This document shows positions 34,366 to 42,879 of a DNA stretch of 64,000 bases, piece by piece. The notes beneath the pieces were generated by a model that was not told where the DNA came from, searched no databases, and worked only from the letters and a program-made list of their open reading frames with translations. The stretch is from Cyclobacteriaceae bacterium (lineage in GTDB: Bacteria; Bacteroidota; Bacteroidia; Cytophagales; Cyclobacteriaceae), in assembly GCA_022841475.1 (NCBI GenBank), contig JALHRJ010000022.1, positions 1 through 64,000 on the forward strand, given 5' to 3'. The translations under genes and the position numbers were made by a program. Every line of letters starts with the position of its first letter. Position 1 is the first letter of the stretch.

Positions 34366-35059
34366 TAGATTCTTTTAGTACATACCCCATACCGATAACA
34401 GTATGTATTAATTTGGGAGCTCCGTCCTTTTCAATCTTCTTTCGCAGATAGTTGACATATACGTCCACCACGTTGGTTGCCATATCAAAATTAATACCCC
34501 ATACGGCTTCCAGTATTTCAAGTCTGGACAATACTTTTTTAGGATTTTTTATAAATAACAGCAGTAAACGATATTCCGTAGAAGTTAGCGAGATAATTCG
34601 TTCACCTCGCTTAACAATTTTCGTATAATCGTTCACCACCAGGTTGCCAATCTGAAATTCATCCCCATCACTTGCAGGTCTAGCGGGTGTTGCTTTTTCT
34701 GTTCTACGGAGTAATGATTTTACCCGGGCAAGAAGTTCAATAAACTTAAAAGGTTTTATCAGGTAGTCATCAGCTTCAGCACCTAATCCAATAACAACAT
34801 TTTCGGAAGTACCGAGAGCAGTAAGAAAAAGAATGGCCACACTTTTATTTTGTTGTCGGATGGATCGACATACTTCTATGCCATTGATACCCGGCAGCAT
34901 AATATCCAGAATGATCAGATCGAATGAATTGACGAGCGCCATTTGCAAGCCGGTGCTTCCATCCAGTGCAATACTCACTTCATAGCCTTCTTCCGACAAT
35001 CCTTTTTTAATAAAGGACGCCACGCTGGTTTCGTCTTCAACTAATAAAATCTTTTTCAT
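34349..35059 (-). CDS. OmpR/PhoB-family response regulator
   Basis: 236 residues. Receiver domain: acidic pocket at EDE (about 7-9), phosphoacceptor Asp in LIILDIMLPG (about 50-53) and Lys in LIKPFKF (about 102). Winged-helix DNA-binding domain (about 135-230) with SLTSTEYRLLLLF and the recognition-helix region MATNVVDVYVNYLRKKI. First gene of the two-gene system. Confidence 0.95.
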   Translation of the reverse strand: MKKILLVEDETSVASFIKKGLSEEGYEVSIALDGSTGLQMALVNSFDLIILDIMLPGINGIEVCRSIRQQNKSVAILFLTALGTSENVVIGLGAEADDYLIKPFKFIELLARVKSLLRRTEKATPARPASDGDEFQIGNLVVNDYTKIVKRGERIISLTSTEYRLLLLFIKNPKKVLSRLEILEAVWGINFDMATNVVDVYVNYLRKKIEKDGAPKLIHTVIGMGYVLKESNEDTN

Positions 35060-35276
35060 TCCATTATTGTGGGGTTCTGTGATGCCCCTATAATCTTTGG
35101 AAAAATAAGGAAGTTTGATGAAAACGGCTACGTATAGAATTAATCTTTCAACGATGTGTCAATAGTTGTAGCGAATAAATCTGCTAATGATGATTATTGG
35201 TGCAGTGCTAAGAAATAAATCATGAATCCTCCGTTCGAAAATTCCGAAAGCATCGCTTCACGAATTGGAAAATAGA

Positions 35277-35304
35277 AATCCTGCCTGTTTGCGCAGGCAG
35301 GATT
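35277..35304. terminator. Perfect 11-bp hairpin downstream of 168-aa gene
   Basis: AATCCTGCCTG / CAGGCAGGATT with a 6-nt loop. It lies 20 nt beyond the stop of the minus-strand gene ending at 35324, from which it is separated by a tandem AAACTAACCT repeat. The core resembles the hairpin at 30796-30822. No long T-run follows, so it is either a weak terminator or a dispersed repeat. The rest of 35060-35276 holds nothing I can identify. Confidence 0.55.
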
Positions 35305-35323
35305 AACAACAAACTAAACTAAC

Positions 35324-35830
35324 CTAAACTAACCTAATAAATTGGCTTACTTTCCAGTGACCTTGTAGGTAAAATGCCTTCTCAATTTCGATGCGATAGA
35401 TTTTGTTTTTGGATTCAAACGAAATTGCAAAAACCACTGAATTAAATCCATCTTCAATCACATCAGATGTTTCCCAGCTTATTAGCGAAATATTTTTCCA
35501 GTCAATGCCTCTTCGTCTGCCATCTGCCATAAGTTCCTGAAATGATTTTTTTGTTGCCGGAACTAATGAGGTCGTATAATCGTGCGCAAATGCTTGCTGG
35601 GCTTCTTCCAGATTGTCGCCATACACGGCTTTATTTTCAGCCATCACTTTTTTGAAATCATCCAATGAGGGAATCAATTGCACGTACGTATTGGCTGAGT
35701 TTGTTTGAATCGCTTTTATTAATTGGGTTGCCATTTCTTGCGAAGCCTTGGCATTGACAGGTCCTCGCGTGGGATTGTTGGTAAATGATGCAAGGGTCAT
35801 GGTGATGAGGGTTATTAATAACGTTTTCAT
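35324..35830 (-). CDS. Exported protein of unknown function
   Basis: 168 residues with a short signal peptide (MKTLLITLITMTLASF). The rest has the alpha+beta pattern of small secreted SnoaL/NTF2-like domains: helices near 28-75, then strands ISLISWE, SVVFAISFE, IYRIEIEKAFYLQGHWKV (about 115-160). No catalytic motif is seen. It starts 10 nt after the stop of the cytochrome gene, so the two are probably one transcript. Confidence 0.6.
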   Translation of the reverse strand: MKTLLITLITMTLASFTNNPTRGPVNAKASQEMATQLIKAIQTNSANTYVQLIPSLDDFKKVMAENKAVYGDNLEEAQQAFAHDYTTSLVPATKKSFQELMADGRRRGIDWKNISLISWETSDVIEDGFNSVVFAISFESKNKIYRIEIEKAFYLQGHWKVSQFIRLV

Positions 35831-35840
35831 ATTATATAAT

Positions 35841-36431
35841 TTATTTTTTAACGGAAGCGAGGTAGTTTATTCTGTCCGGTGCAATCGGCATCGGTACCAG
35901 ATTATTTACTTTTGGAAGCGACCGCAGGTATGTAAAAATGGCCAGCATATCATCATCCGTAAAGTGCTGATACATTTGCCAGGGCATGGGTGGCAGCAAA
36001 TCGCGCCCGGATTTTAGACCTTTATACTTTCCTTTGCGCAAGGCAGTTTTAAATTGCTCGAACGTCCAGTTGCCTGTACCGGTATCATCCGGAGTGAGAT
36101 TAGCGGCATAGGAAACTCCCCACGGACCAACAAAAGCAGTTAAATTTTGAGAGAATAAAATCCAATCCTGATTGTTTGATACAGCAGGAATGGGTTCATT
36201 TTGTGGATGGCCGGAAAGTAAACGTGAGGGGTCTGGTTCCGGGCCTTGTGGTGTCATAACTTTTGGTGAATGACAATCGTGACAGGCGCCTATGGTAGTT
36301 AGGTAGGCTCCGCGTTTTATCAGCTCCTCCTGGGATAACTCAATACTAGTCTCCTTCGTTGACTGTTCAACAGAATAGTTGCACGAAGCGAGCGATACTA
36401 AAGCGAATACGAATAGATACTGGGGTTTCAT
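35841..36431 (-). CDS. Cytochrome c-family lipoprotein
   Basis: 196 residues with a lipoprotein signal (lipobox LASC, Cys17). One haem c site, CHDCH, occupies residues 50-54, and Met residues in the C-terminal PPMPWQMYQHF segment can act as the axial ligand. The haem domain is of the c552/diheme-fragment type found in Bacteroidota. Electron partner unknown. ATG at 36431 was chosen because it starts the signal peptide; the frame is open from 36473. An AraC-type regulator diverges upstream. Confidence 0.87.
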   Translation of the reverse strand: MKPQYLFVFALVSLASCNYSVEQSTKETSIELSQEELIKRGAYLTTIGACHDCHSPKVMTPQGPEPDPSRLLSGHPQNEPIPAVSNNQDWILFSQNLTAFVGPWGVSYAANLTPDDTGTGNWTFEQFKTALRKGKYKGLKSGRDLLPPMPWQMYQHFTDDDMLAIFTYLRSLPKVNNLVPMPIAPDRINYLASVKK

Positions 36432-36598
36432 TTTGGGTTGTTTTGGTGGATTGAACGATCTGTAGAAGTCCATAGCCTACGTAGAATCATGAAAGACCTA
36501 CGTAGAATCAATTTTGAGTGGAAGGGTTAAATTTTGCGAATTATGCAACTACCGAAACCTGAAATAAAGTCTTCCGTTGTAAGACTACTATTAAGCCG

Positions 36599-37591
36599 AT
36601 GATCATGAATCGTAATTATCAATACACAACGATTAACAACCCTAACCTTGCGATTCCTACGCAAGAGAGCCCTGCACAGCCTTTTGGCTATTATCTGGAT
36701 TCTAAAGGTGATGGTGAGAATTCAATAACTGGCGTGAAGATTCAGGACATGTATCTTCCTAATTTCTCAATACGGATTTCTGAAGGCGAATTGGAGCAGG
36801 AGGGGGTCTTTGTAAATACCAGTGCAGAAGGCCTCGATCTATTAGGTACCTGTTTATTTTTAAAAGGCAGTGTTAAAACATCTGTGAATAAAAACAACGA
36901 AGGAATTGTTTCCTTCAATGGATCTCAGAATTTTAAGTATGACCCCAATAATATTTTTGTTCACACTTCGCCTGCCAACGCCCCTTTTCACATCGCACAC
37001 GTTTCGGTAAAGCCAGCGTATCTGTTTGAGTTTTTACCAGAAAATGAAAGATGGGCAGAAGTGCTTCAGAAGAAAGTTCAGAACGGGGAAAGCTTTGTTG
37101 GTGACCGGTATACACCCATTACTTTATTACAGGAACGAGCTCTGCAAAATGTTTTCAACTGCCCACTGACCGGGAAGTTGGGCCAATTGATGATTGAAAC
37201 TTCTTTGATACAGATAATCCTCATTCAAATGCACTCCATTTATTTATCCAAAGACATAATTTCGGTGGAATCGGGTAAGCGTGATATGGAGGTGGTTCAG
37301 GGACTCAAGGAGCATTTGAATAAGACTTTTTTGGAGGATCATTCCCTTGATAATCTGGCGCGCGAATTTGGAGTAAACACCAGTAAGCTAATGGCTCTGT
37401 TTAAAAAGGTATTCAATAAAAGTATCTTCGAGTATCTCTCAGAATTAAGAATGGATTACGCCCGCGAACTGTTGCAAGAGAAGGATTATCTGGTTGCCGA
37501 AGTAGCCCGTACCCTGGGGTATAAAAATCCCAATCACTTCTCATCAGCCTTTAAGAAACGATTTGGTTTTTGCCCTTCGCAGGTACGATAA
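36599..37591 (+). CDS. AraC-family transcriptional regulator
   Basis: 330 residues. The C-terminal AraC/XylS domain (about 230-328) has two helix-turn-helix motifs: HSLDNLAREFGVNTSKLMALFKKV and VAEVARTLGYKNPNHFSSAFKKRFG, with the usual GYKNPNHF signature. The N-terminal 200 residues are a beta-rich sensor of unknown ligand. A second ATG two codons downstream is an equally good start. Divergent from the cytochrome and exported-protein pair, which it may control. Confidence 0.92.
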   Translation: MIMNRNYQYTTINNPNLAIPTQESPAQPFGYYLDSKGDGENSITGVKIQDMYLPNFSIRISEGELEQEGVFVNTSAEGLDLLGTCLFLKGSVKTSVNKNNEGIVSFNGSQNFKYDPNNIFVHTSPANAPFHIAHVSVKPAYLFEFLPENERWAEVLQKKVQNGESFVGDRYTPITLLQERALQNVFNCPLTGKLGQLMIETSLIQIILIQMHSIYLSKDIISVESGKRDMEVVQGLKEHLNKTFLEDHSLDNLAREFGVNTSKLMALFKKVFNKSIFEYLSELRMDYARELLQEKDYLVAEVARTLGYKNPNHFSSAFKKRFGFCPSQVR

Positions 37592-37601
37592 TAATAAGCC
37601 A

Positions 37602-38315
37602 CTATCGGCTTAAGAGGTTATTTCCCAATACTCTTTTTGCCACTTCCGTTTTCAAACTGCGACTGATGGGAACATGAAATGAACCAAGTGTCAAATGATT
37701 TCCTTCCAGGCCGGTAACTTTATCCACTGCTACGATGAAGGACTTATGCACTTTCATGAATCGAGATGAAGGCAGTTTGTTTTGTAAATGTGTAAGCGTA
37801 ATGTAGCTGATCAGTTTACGGCCTGACATATGAAGAATACAATAATTCTGCATAGCTTCCACATAGAGTATATTGTCAAAATGAACTTTTTCAAATTTGT
37901 GATCGCACTTGATGAAGAAATAATCTGATTGCGGATCAACAGTTGATTTTTGTTTTAGTGAATAATAATCGAGTGCTTTTTCTGCAGCCTTCAAAAACCG
38001 ATCAAACGATATGGGCTTTAAAAGATAATCAATCACATCAAGCGAATAACTTTCCACGGCAAAGTCAGAATAAGCAGTTGTAAAAATTACTAAGGGTGGG
38101 TTTTGCAATCCCCGTAGAAAATCAATGCCCGATAGTTTGGGCATGCGAATATCCAACAACATAAGATCTATAGGTTGCTGTTCAAGAAGAGAAGCTGCTT
38201 TCTGGGCGCTCTCACAAGATCCGGTTAACTGAAGAAATGAAATTTCCTGAATGTATTCCTCCAATCCTTTTCGGGCTATAGGTTCGTCATCCACAATCAG
38301 GCAATTAAGTTTCAT
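37602..38315 (-). CDS. LytTR-family response regulator
   Basis: 237 residues: receiver domain with Asp in LMLLDIRMPK (about 53-62) and Lys in LLKPISF (about 105-107), then a LytTR DNA-binding domain (about 135-232) with FDNILYVEAMQNYCILH and FMKVHKSFIVAVDKV. Its ATG overlaps the kinase stop codon by 4 nt. The pair resembles LytS/LytR-type systems of Bacteroidota. Confidence 0.94.
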   Translation of the reverse strand: MKLNCLIVDDEPIARKGLEEYIQEISFLQLTGSCESAQKAASLLEQQPIDLMLLDIRMPKLSGIDFLRGLQNPPLVIFTTAYSDFAVESYSLDVIDYLLKPISFDRFLKAAEKALDYYSLKQKSTVDPQSDYFFIKCDHKFEKVHFDNILYVEAMQNYCILHMSGRKLISYITLTHLQNKLPSSRFMKVHKSFIVAVDKVTGLEGNHLTLGSFHVPISRSLKTEVAKRVLGNNLLSR

Positions 38316-39331
38316 AAAAGTGGTAGTTCAAGCGTTACCGAATAAAGTGCCGATGTTTTTTCTACGGTTAACTGGTACATATTACCATACAACAAATCCA
38401 ATCTTCGTTTTACATTTTTCAGGCCAATGCCACCTGACTCTGGCAGTGTGGTTGATGTATCATACGTATTAACTACTTGTAGTATAAAACGATTTTTAGT
38501 CCTTCTGAGTTGAATATTAATTTCGTTTGTGCGATCAACAAAATTTGAAACATGTTTGAATGCATTTTCTACAAAAGGAATAAGTAAAAGTGGCGGGATA
38601 GTAAAGTTGCACAGGTTTTTATCATACACAAATCCGATTTTATAGTCATTATTTTTACGTAGCCGTTGCAGGTTTACATAATTATCCAGATAGGCGATTT
38701 CCTTTTCAATGGCTATTTCACTTCCACTGCATTCGTAAAGCTGGTACCGGAGCATATCTGAAAATTTATTTAAAGTTTCGCGGGCAGCTTGATTTTGTTT
38801 GTCTATCTGAAAGTAAATCGTATTGATAGAGTTAAATAGAAAATGTGGATTAATCTGTGCTCGTAGATATTCTAATTCGGTATTCAGTTTCTCCATTTCG
38901 ATCTGGCGCATTTTTTCCCGTTGTAAATACCATTGCTTGCTCAGGTACAAAGTAGTAGCAAAGGCCACGTAAAAAATTACAATCGAAAAATTGTAAAAGG
39001 TATTGTAGAAAAAATTCTGACGTTGCAGGTCGCCCACAACATACCCGTAGAAATATACATCGTGCGCATTTTTACCTAGCACATAAATCGCAAGTGCCAC
39101 TACTAAACCCAGAATACCTGATGCCTGTTTCCCCTGTGTGAATCGAGGAATAGAAAATAGAAGGGTAAGATATATTGCGCAAGCCAGGAGTCCGTTGCGA
39201 ATGATCAATTCCAGTATAAACTGACCTACTCCAGCTTTATTAATCCACGGTATTCGGGTATACCCATGAAAGAATACAGTGAGGGTCCAGAAAAGAATAT
39301 GATCCAGCCGATATCGAAAGAAGCGAGGCAT
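38312..39331 (-). CDS. LytS/YehU-type membrane histidine kinase
   Basis: 339 residues with four transmembrane helices (about 10-145) and a coiled linker. The His_kinase domain has the conserved block LRAQINPHFLFNSINTIYFQI (His near 172) and a short HATPase-like domain with PPLLLIPFVENAFKHV (N box) and GGIGLKNVKRRL. I chose the ATG at 39331; a TTG two codons upstream is in frame. Coupled by a 4-nt overlap to the LytTR regulator. Confidence 0.93.
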   Translation of the reverse strand: MPRFFRYRLDHILFWTLTVFFHGYTRIPWINKAGVGQFILELIIRNGLLACAIYLTLLFSIPRFTQGKQASGILGLVVALAIYVLGKNAHDVYFYGYVVGDLQRQNFFYNTFYNFSIVIFYVAFATTLYLSKQWYLQREKMRQIEMEKLNTELEYLRAQINPHFLFNSINTIYFQIDKQNQAARETLNKFSDMLRYQLYECSGSEIAIEKEIAYLDNYVNLQRLRKNNDYKIGFVYDKNLCNFTIPPLLLIPFVENAFKHVSNFVDRTNEINIQLRRTKNRFILQVVNTYDTSTTLPESGGIGLKNVKRRLDLLYGNMYQLTVEKTSALYSVTLELPLL

Positions 39332-39464
39332 ATTCAAAAGTACGGGTTTTCTGTGTTCTGCTGATGCGTGTGCCTGCAGTTCGTCAAGAATAGGATACAG
39401 CTTGTCAGGTTTGCAGAACCGGGTAACACATTACACGTAAATTCAAATTAATAAATTCTAAGCC

Positions 39465-40085
39465 ATGCAATTCATCTACGCCCTTATCGGATTCGCACTC
39501 ATCGTATCAAGCGGGTGTGCTCAAAAGCAAGCATATACATTTAAACAGATTGGTGGCCCATGCGAGGATTGCCAGATGATGTTTGACGGTATTCCAGAAT
39601 CCATTGCGTCAAGTGGTTCATTAGTGATTCCAAGTGAACCCGGAGAGCCTTTGATAATCCGAGGGACCATCTTTAAGAAAGACGGAAAGACTCCGGCTCC
39701 TGATGTTATTTTATATGTGTATCAAACCGACAATAAGGGCTTGTATTCAACAGGGAAAAATCAAACCCATGCTGTGAGACATGGCCATATCAGGGGGTGG
39801 GTAAGATCAAATTCAAATGGTGAGTATGAAATTAAAACAATTCGCCCGGCTTCGTACCCCGATAGTAGAAACCCGCAGCATATTCATCCAATTATTTACG
39901 AACCGGGCAAAGGTTATTACTGGATTGATGAGTATGTTTTTGATGATGACCCTTTGCTTACCAAAAGCGAACGATCGCGCGGAGATAATCGCGGTGGCTC
40001 CGGATTAATTAAACTCAAGAGAAATGCAAACGGGTGGGAAGGTACGCGGAACATCGTGCTGGGATTAAATATTCCGGATTATTAA
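39465..40085 (+). CDS. Exported lipoprotein of the intradiol dioxygenase fold
   Basis: 206 residues with a lipobox (VSSGC, Cys18). The fold of protocatechuate/catechol dioxygenases is seen in IIRGTIF (about 64-70) and the beta-sandwich following. Possible Fe(III) ligands are Tyr94 or Tyr131 (ASYPD) and the two His of QHIHP (139 and 141), as in Tyr/Tyr/His/His sites. True ring cleavage outside the cytoplasm is unlikely; related exported proteins bind metal or ligands of unknown nature. Cysteines at 33 and 36 (PCEDC) are also notable. It is followed 22 nt downstream by a YceI-family gene. Confidence 0.83.
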   Translation: MQFIYALIGFALIVSSGCAQKQAYTFKQIGGPCEDCQMMFDGIPESIASSGSLVIPSEPGEPLIIRGTIFKKDGKTPAPDVILYVYQTDNKGLYSTGKNQTHAVRHGHIRGWVRSNSNGEYEIKTIRPASYPDSRNPQHIHPIIYEPGKGYYWIDEYVFDDDPLLTKSERSRGDNRGGSGLIKLKRNANGWEGTRNIVLGLNIPDY

Positions 40086-40107
40086 TCTACCCTCATTCAG
40101 GTAACGT

Positions 40108-40680
40108 ATGAAGAACTTAATTTTTTTTCTCCTGGCCTGCGCAGGCCCTATCAGCTATTCCCAAACTAAACTCAATGTAGTTACGTCTGATTCGAAGGTA
40201 ATTTGGACAGGTACTAAAGTGGTGGGCTTTCACCAGGGTCTTGTAAAAATCAAATCAGGCTTTGTTCAGGTCAAGGAACAGAAGTTAACCGGAGGCGAAT
40301 TTGTAATCGATATGAATTCCATTGCCTGTACGGATATTCCGGATTCAGATCCTATTCCAAAACGCAAACTGGAAAATCATCTTAAAGCTGGGGACTTTTT
40401 TAATGTGGCCAGATTTCCCACAGCCTCGTTTAAGATTACGGAGGTGCGGGTACATCCGGATAATCCTGTAAAGTATTTGGTTCTAGGCGACCTTACCATA
40501 AAAGGAATTACCAAACGCTGGAAGATAGAAGTAGAACCCACCACACAAACCGACAAACTATTTATCGCGCAAGCCGATATACGATTTAATCGGCAACAAT
40601 TTGGAGTGGCATACGCAGGGATTAAAGATGAACTCGTTCATGACATTGTTCGATTGAATGTAATACTAAAAGCAAAATGA
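40108..40680 (+). CDS. YceI-family exported lipocalin-like protein
   Basis: 190 residues with a signal peptide (MKNLIFFLLACAGPISYSQ). YceI beta-barrel features are KVIWTGTKVVGFHQG (about 30-44), the GGEFVIDMNSI segment (about 62-72) and HLKAGDFFNVARFPTASFKIT (about 91-111). The family binds isoprenoid-like lipids (polyisoprenoid) in the periplasm in known cases. 22 nt after the dioxygenase-fold gene, likely cotranscribed. Confidence 0.9.
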   Translation: MKNLIFFLLACAGPISYSQTKLNVVTSDSKVIWTGTKVVGFHQGLVKIKSGFVQVKEQKLTGGEFVIDMNSIACTDIPDSDPIPKRKLENHLKAGDFFNVARFPTASFKITEVRVHPDNPVKYLVLGDLTIKGITKRWKIEVEPTTQTDKLFIAQADIRFNRQQFGVAYAGIKDELVHDIVRLNVILKAK

Positions 40681-40746
40681 AAAACAGTATTTGCCGATAA
40701 ACGTATGAGAGCACGAGCGTGTAGCGAAAGAAGCGGAATCATAAAG

Positions 40747-41373
40747 TCAATATCCAAATTTCATCAACTTGAATCCGATTGAAACCTGAAACACTTGATT
40801 CCGGGTTGCTTCAAGATTTTCATCCTCTTCAATTCTTCTTAATCCCAGGTTGTACCGCAAATCAACGCTTAATCCAAAAGGAGAATCCCAACCGGCACCC
40901 AACGCAAGACTTACATCTGTCTTTTTATACGAGCGCTTTACATTTTGATCTTTATTTAGAATGAAAAGGACGGAATCAAAAACATCGGCTGTTGCTTTTT
41001 GTAAAAAACCAAGCTGGGGTCCAGCGTGTAAATTTAAACCACCGCCATTCTTACTTTTAACTACATAATATTTAAAAACTACAGGCACATTGATATAATT
41101 AAAATTCGATTCGAAATCGGTACTGTTAATGGTGGTTTTTGAACCTTGTTGAGATAGGATGATTTCTGGTTGAATAGCAAACTCGTTGATTTTAAATAGC
41201 GCAAATCCACCTCCATGTACTCCCGTGCGGGCATTGCTTGATGAACTGTTGTTATCCATATTCAACTTGGCAAAATTTAATCCGCCTTTAATCCCCACTG
41301 AGAATTGGGTTTGAGCGTTTACAGAACTGATGATGATGAATAAAAGAAAAGTCACTTGAAAGTACTGTTTCAT
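40747..41373 (-). CDS. Outer-membrane beta-barrel protein (PorT/OMP_b-brl family)
   Basis: 208 residues with a signal peptide (about 1-20, ending VNAQ). Alternating strands form an eight-stranded barrel typical of Bacteroidota outer-membrane barrels: KGGLNFAKLN (about 28-37), GFALFKINEFAIQPEIILSQQG (about 55-76), FKYYVV, LHAGPQLG, LGAGW, VDLRYNLGLRRI. It ends in FKLMKFGY, the aromatic C-terminus of barrel proteins. The family includes PorT of type IX secretion but also unrelated proteins, so the function is open. ATG at 41373 was chosen for the signal peptide. Confidence 0.82.
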   Translation of the reverse strand: MKQYFQVTFLLFIIISSVNAQTQFSVGIKGGLNFAKLNMDNNSSSSNARTGVHGGGFALFKINEFAIQPEIILSQQGSKTTINSTDFESNFNYINVPVVFKYYVVKSKNGGGLNLHAGPQLGFLQKATADVFDSVLFILNKDQNVKRSYKKTDVSLALGAGWDSPFGLSVDLRYNLGLRRIEEDENLEATRNQVFQVSIGFKLMKFGY

Positions 41374-41734
41374 TTGAAATAGAATTGGGTTGGTCTGCAC
41401 GTTAGGCAAAAGAATCAGTGTTAAGAAATTAAATGTCAAATTGAACTCAGTTTTATTTTAAGTGGTTACCTGTGGTGTTGAGTTTTATTTCTGGGAGGAA
41501 TTATAACAACAATTTTCCCAGACCAAAATTCCGCGGGTATTTCTTAGTGTGATATTGCCCTGCCGCAATCCCTTTTATAAATGTATCTTAATGCTTCTAG
41601 GATAGTACCAAGGTAGGATACTATGTGATTAATGGATTACTGGCAAAAAACATTTGGCCTGTCCTATAGCGAAAATATCTATTAAATTTCGATCGATGGT
41701 TTTTACTAACTTGAGTTTTTTAAACGAAGAAAGT
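41374..41734. other. Divergent intergenic region with hairpin
   Basis: 361 nt between the divergent barrel and Gfo/Idh/MocA genes. A hairpin TCTGGGA..AATT / AATT..TCCCAGA (41490-41522, with two internal mismatched bases) lies near the middle, and a short inverted repeat ATAGTA / TACTAT is near 41600-41622. No ORF of note and no clear TAnnTTTG element could be fixed on either strand. Confidence 0.5.
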
Positions 41735-42724
41735 ATGAAAAAAATCCGCTGGGGTATTTTAGGTTGTGGCAAGATCGCCCGCAAGTTTGCCGCGGACCTA
41801 CGATTCGTAGAAGATGCCGAACTGTTTGCTGTGGGTGCGCGTGAGCTAAACACGGCTGAGGCGTTTGCAAAAGATTTTCCAGCGAAACATGTTCACGAAA
41901 GTTACGAAACGTTGGTAAGCAATCCTGAAGTAGAGGTAATCTATGTAGCCACTCCACACGGACTTCATCACGAACATGTGATGCTCTGCCTGAAACATAA
42001 AAAAGCAGTGCTTTGTGAAAAAGCATTTGCGATCAATTATCGAGAAGCCAAAGAGATGATTAATTTCGCGAAAGCACAGAATTCATTTATCATGGAAGCG
42101 TTCTGGACGCGCTTACTGCCGCACTACCTGAAGATGAAGGAACTACTTGCGCAAGGAAAAGTGGGAACGATAAAATTTCTGAATGCAGAGTTTGGATTTA
42201 TTCCAACACCACCTTTTCCCAGCCGGCTATATGATCCGGCATTGGGTGGTGGCGCGCTATTGGATATTGGCGTTTACCCCATTTTTCTCGCGCTTGATTT
42301 GTTAGGCAAGCCGGATCACATCGATGCGGTAATGACTCCTGCTTCTACAGGAGTTGATGAACAATGTGCCATTCGGTTTCAGTATAATAGTGGCGCGATA
42401 GCACAGTTGTTTTGTACGTTCGCCTCAAACCTGGCTACGGGTGCTGATATTGCCGGTGACCAAGGACGAATCCGGTTAACACATCGCTTTCATGGCCCCA
42501 CTACACATCTTGAGTATTATCCGGGTATTGTTGAGACACGGGAATCCATTGATTTTGAAAAGGCAATGGGAAACGGTTACGAATACGAAGCCCGTCATGT
42601 AAATGAATGTTTGAAGAGTAATCTAACCGAGAGCCCGGTGCTTACACACAATCTCACCTTGTTGTTAATGGAAACGTTGGATGAAATCCGTGCGAAAGCT
42701 GGAATTAAATACTCCGCTGACTAA
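41735..42724 (+). CDS. Gfo/Idh/MocA-family NAD(P)-dependent oxidoreductase
   Basis: 329 residues. The N-terminal Rossmann domain has GILGCGKIARKFA (7-19), the cofactor motif IYVATPHGLHHEH (about 69-81) and the EKAFAIN segment (about 92-98) that holds the conserved Lys93. The C-terminal alpha/beta domain (about 120-320) has GGGALLDIGVYPIF (about 167-180) where the catalytic Asp/His normally sit. The family oxidises sugars or dihydrodiols; the substrate is not known. ATG at 41735 starts the Rossmann motif; the open frame reaches 41654 through a TTG. Confidence 0.9.
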   Translation: MKKIRWGILGCGKIARKFAADLRFVEDAELFAVGARELNTAEAFAKDFPAKHVHESYETLVSNPEVEVIYVATPHGLHHEHVMLCLKHKKAVLCEKAFAINYREAKEMINFAKAQNSFIMEAFWTRLLPHYLKMKELLAQGKVGTIKFLNAEFGFIPTPPFPSRLYDPALGGGALLDIGVYPIFLALDLLGKPDHIDAVMTPASTGVDEQCAIRFQYNSGAIAQLFCTFASNLATGADIAGDQGRIRLTHRFHGPTTHLEYYPGIVETRESIDFEKAMGNGYEYEARHVNECLKSNLTESPVLTHNLTLLLMETLDEIRAKAGIKYSAD

Positions 42725-42818
42725 TGTTAACAATTCTATGATTTAAATCAGGTTTGAACTCATTTCATCCCGTTCTTAACGTTCGTTTGCTTCATATTTT
42801 ACCAATCATCAATACCTG

Positions 42819-42851
42819 TTGAATTTTTATGAAGGGATAGCGTTATCTTTG
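42819..42851 (+). promoter_or_regulatory. Promoter of acyl-CoA desaturase gene
   Basis: TTG (42819-42821), 22-nt spacer, then TATCTTTG (42844-42851), matching the Bacteroidota consensus. The gene starts 28 nt later. Confidence 0.65.
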
Positions 42852-42879
42852 CATCGGCCTTTTTAAACTACCAAAAAGT

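Noticed and set aside
35305..35330. Short tandem repeat of AAACTAACCT as a CRISPR or satellite start
   Set aside because: Only two units without spacers; part of the region beyond the stop of the 168-aa gene.
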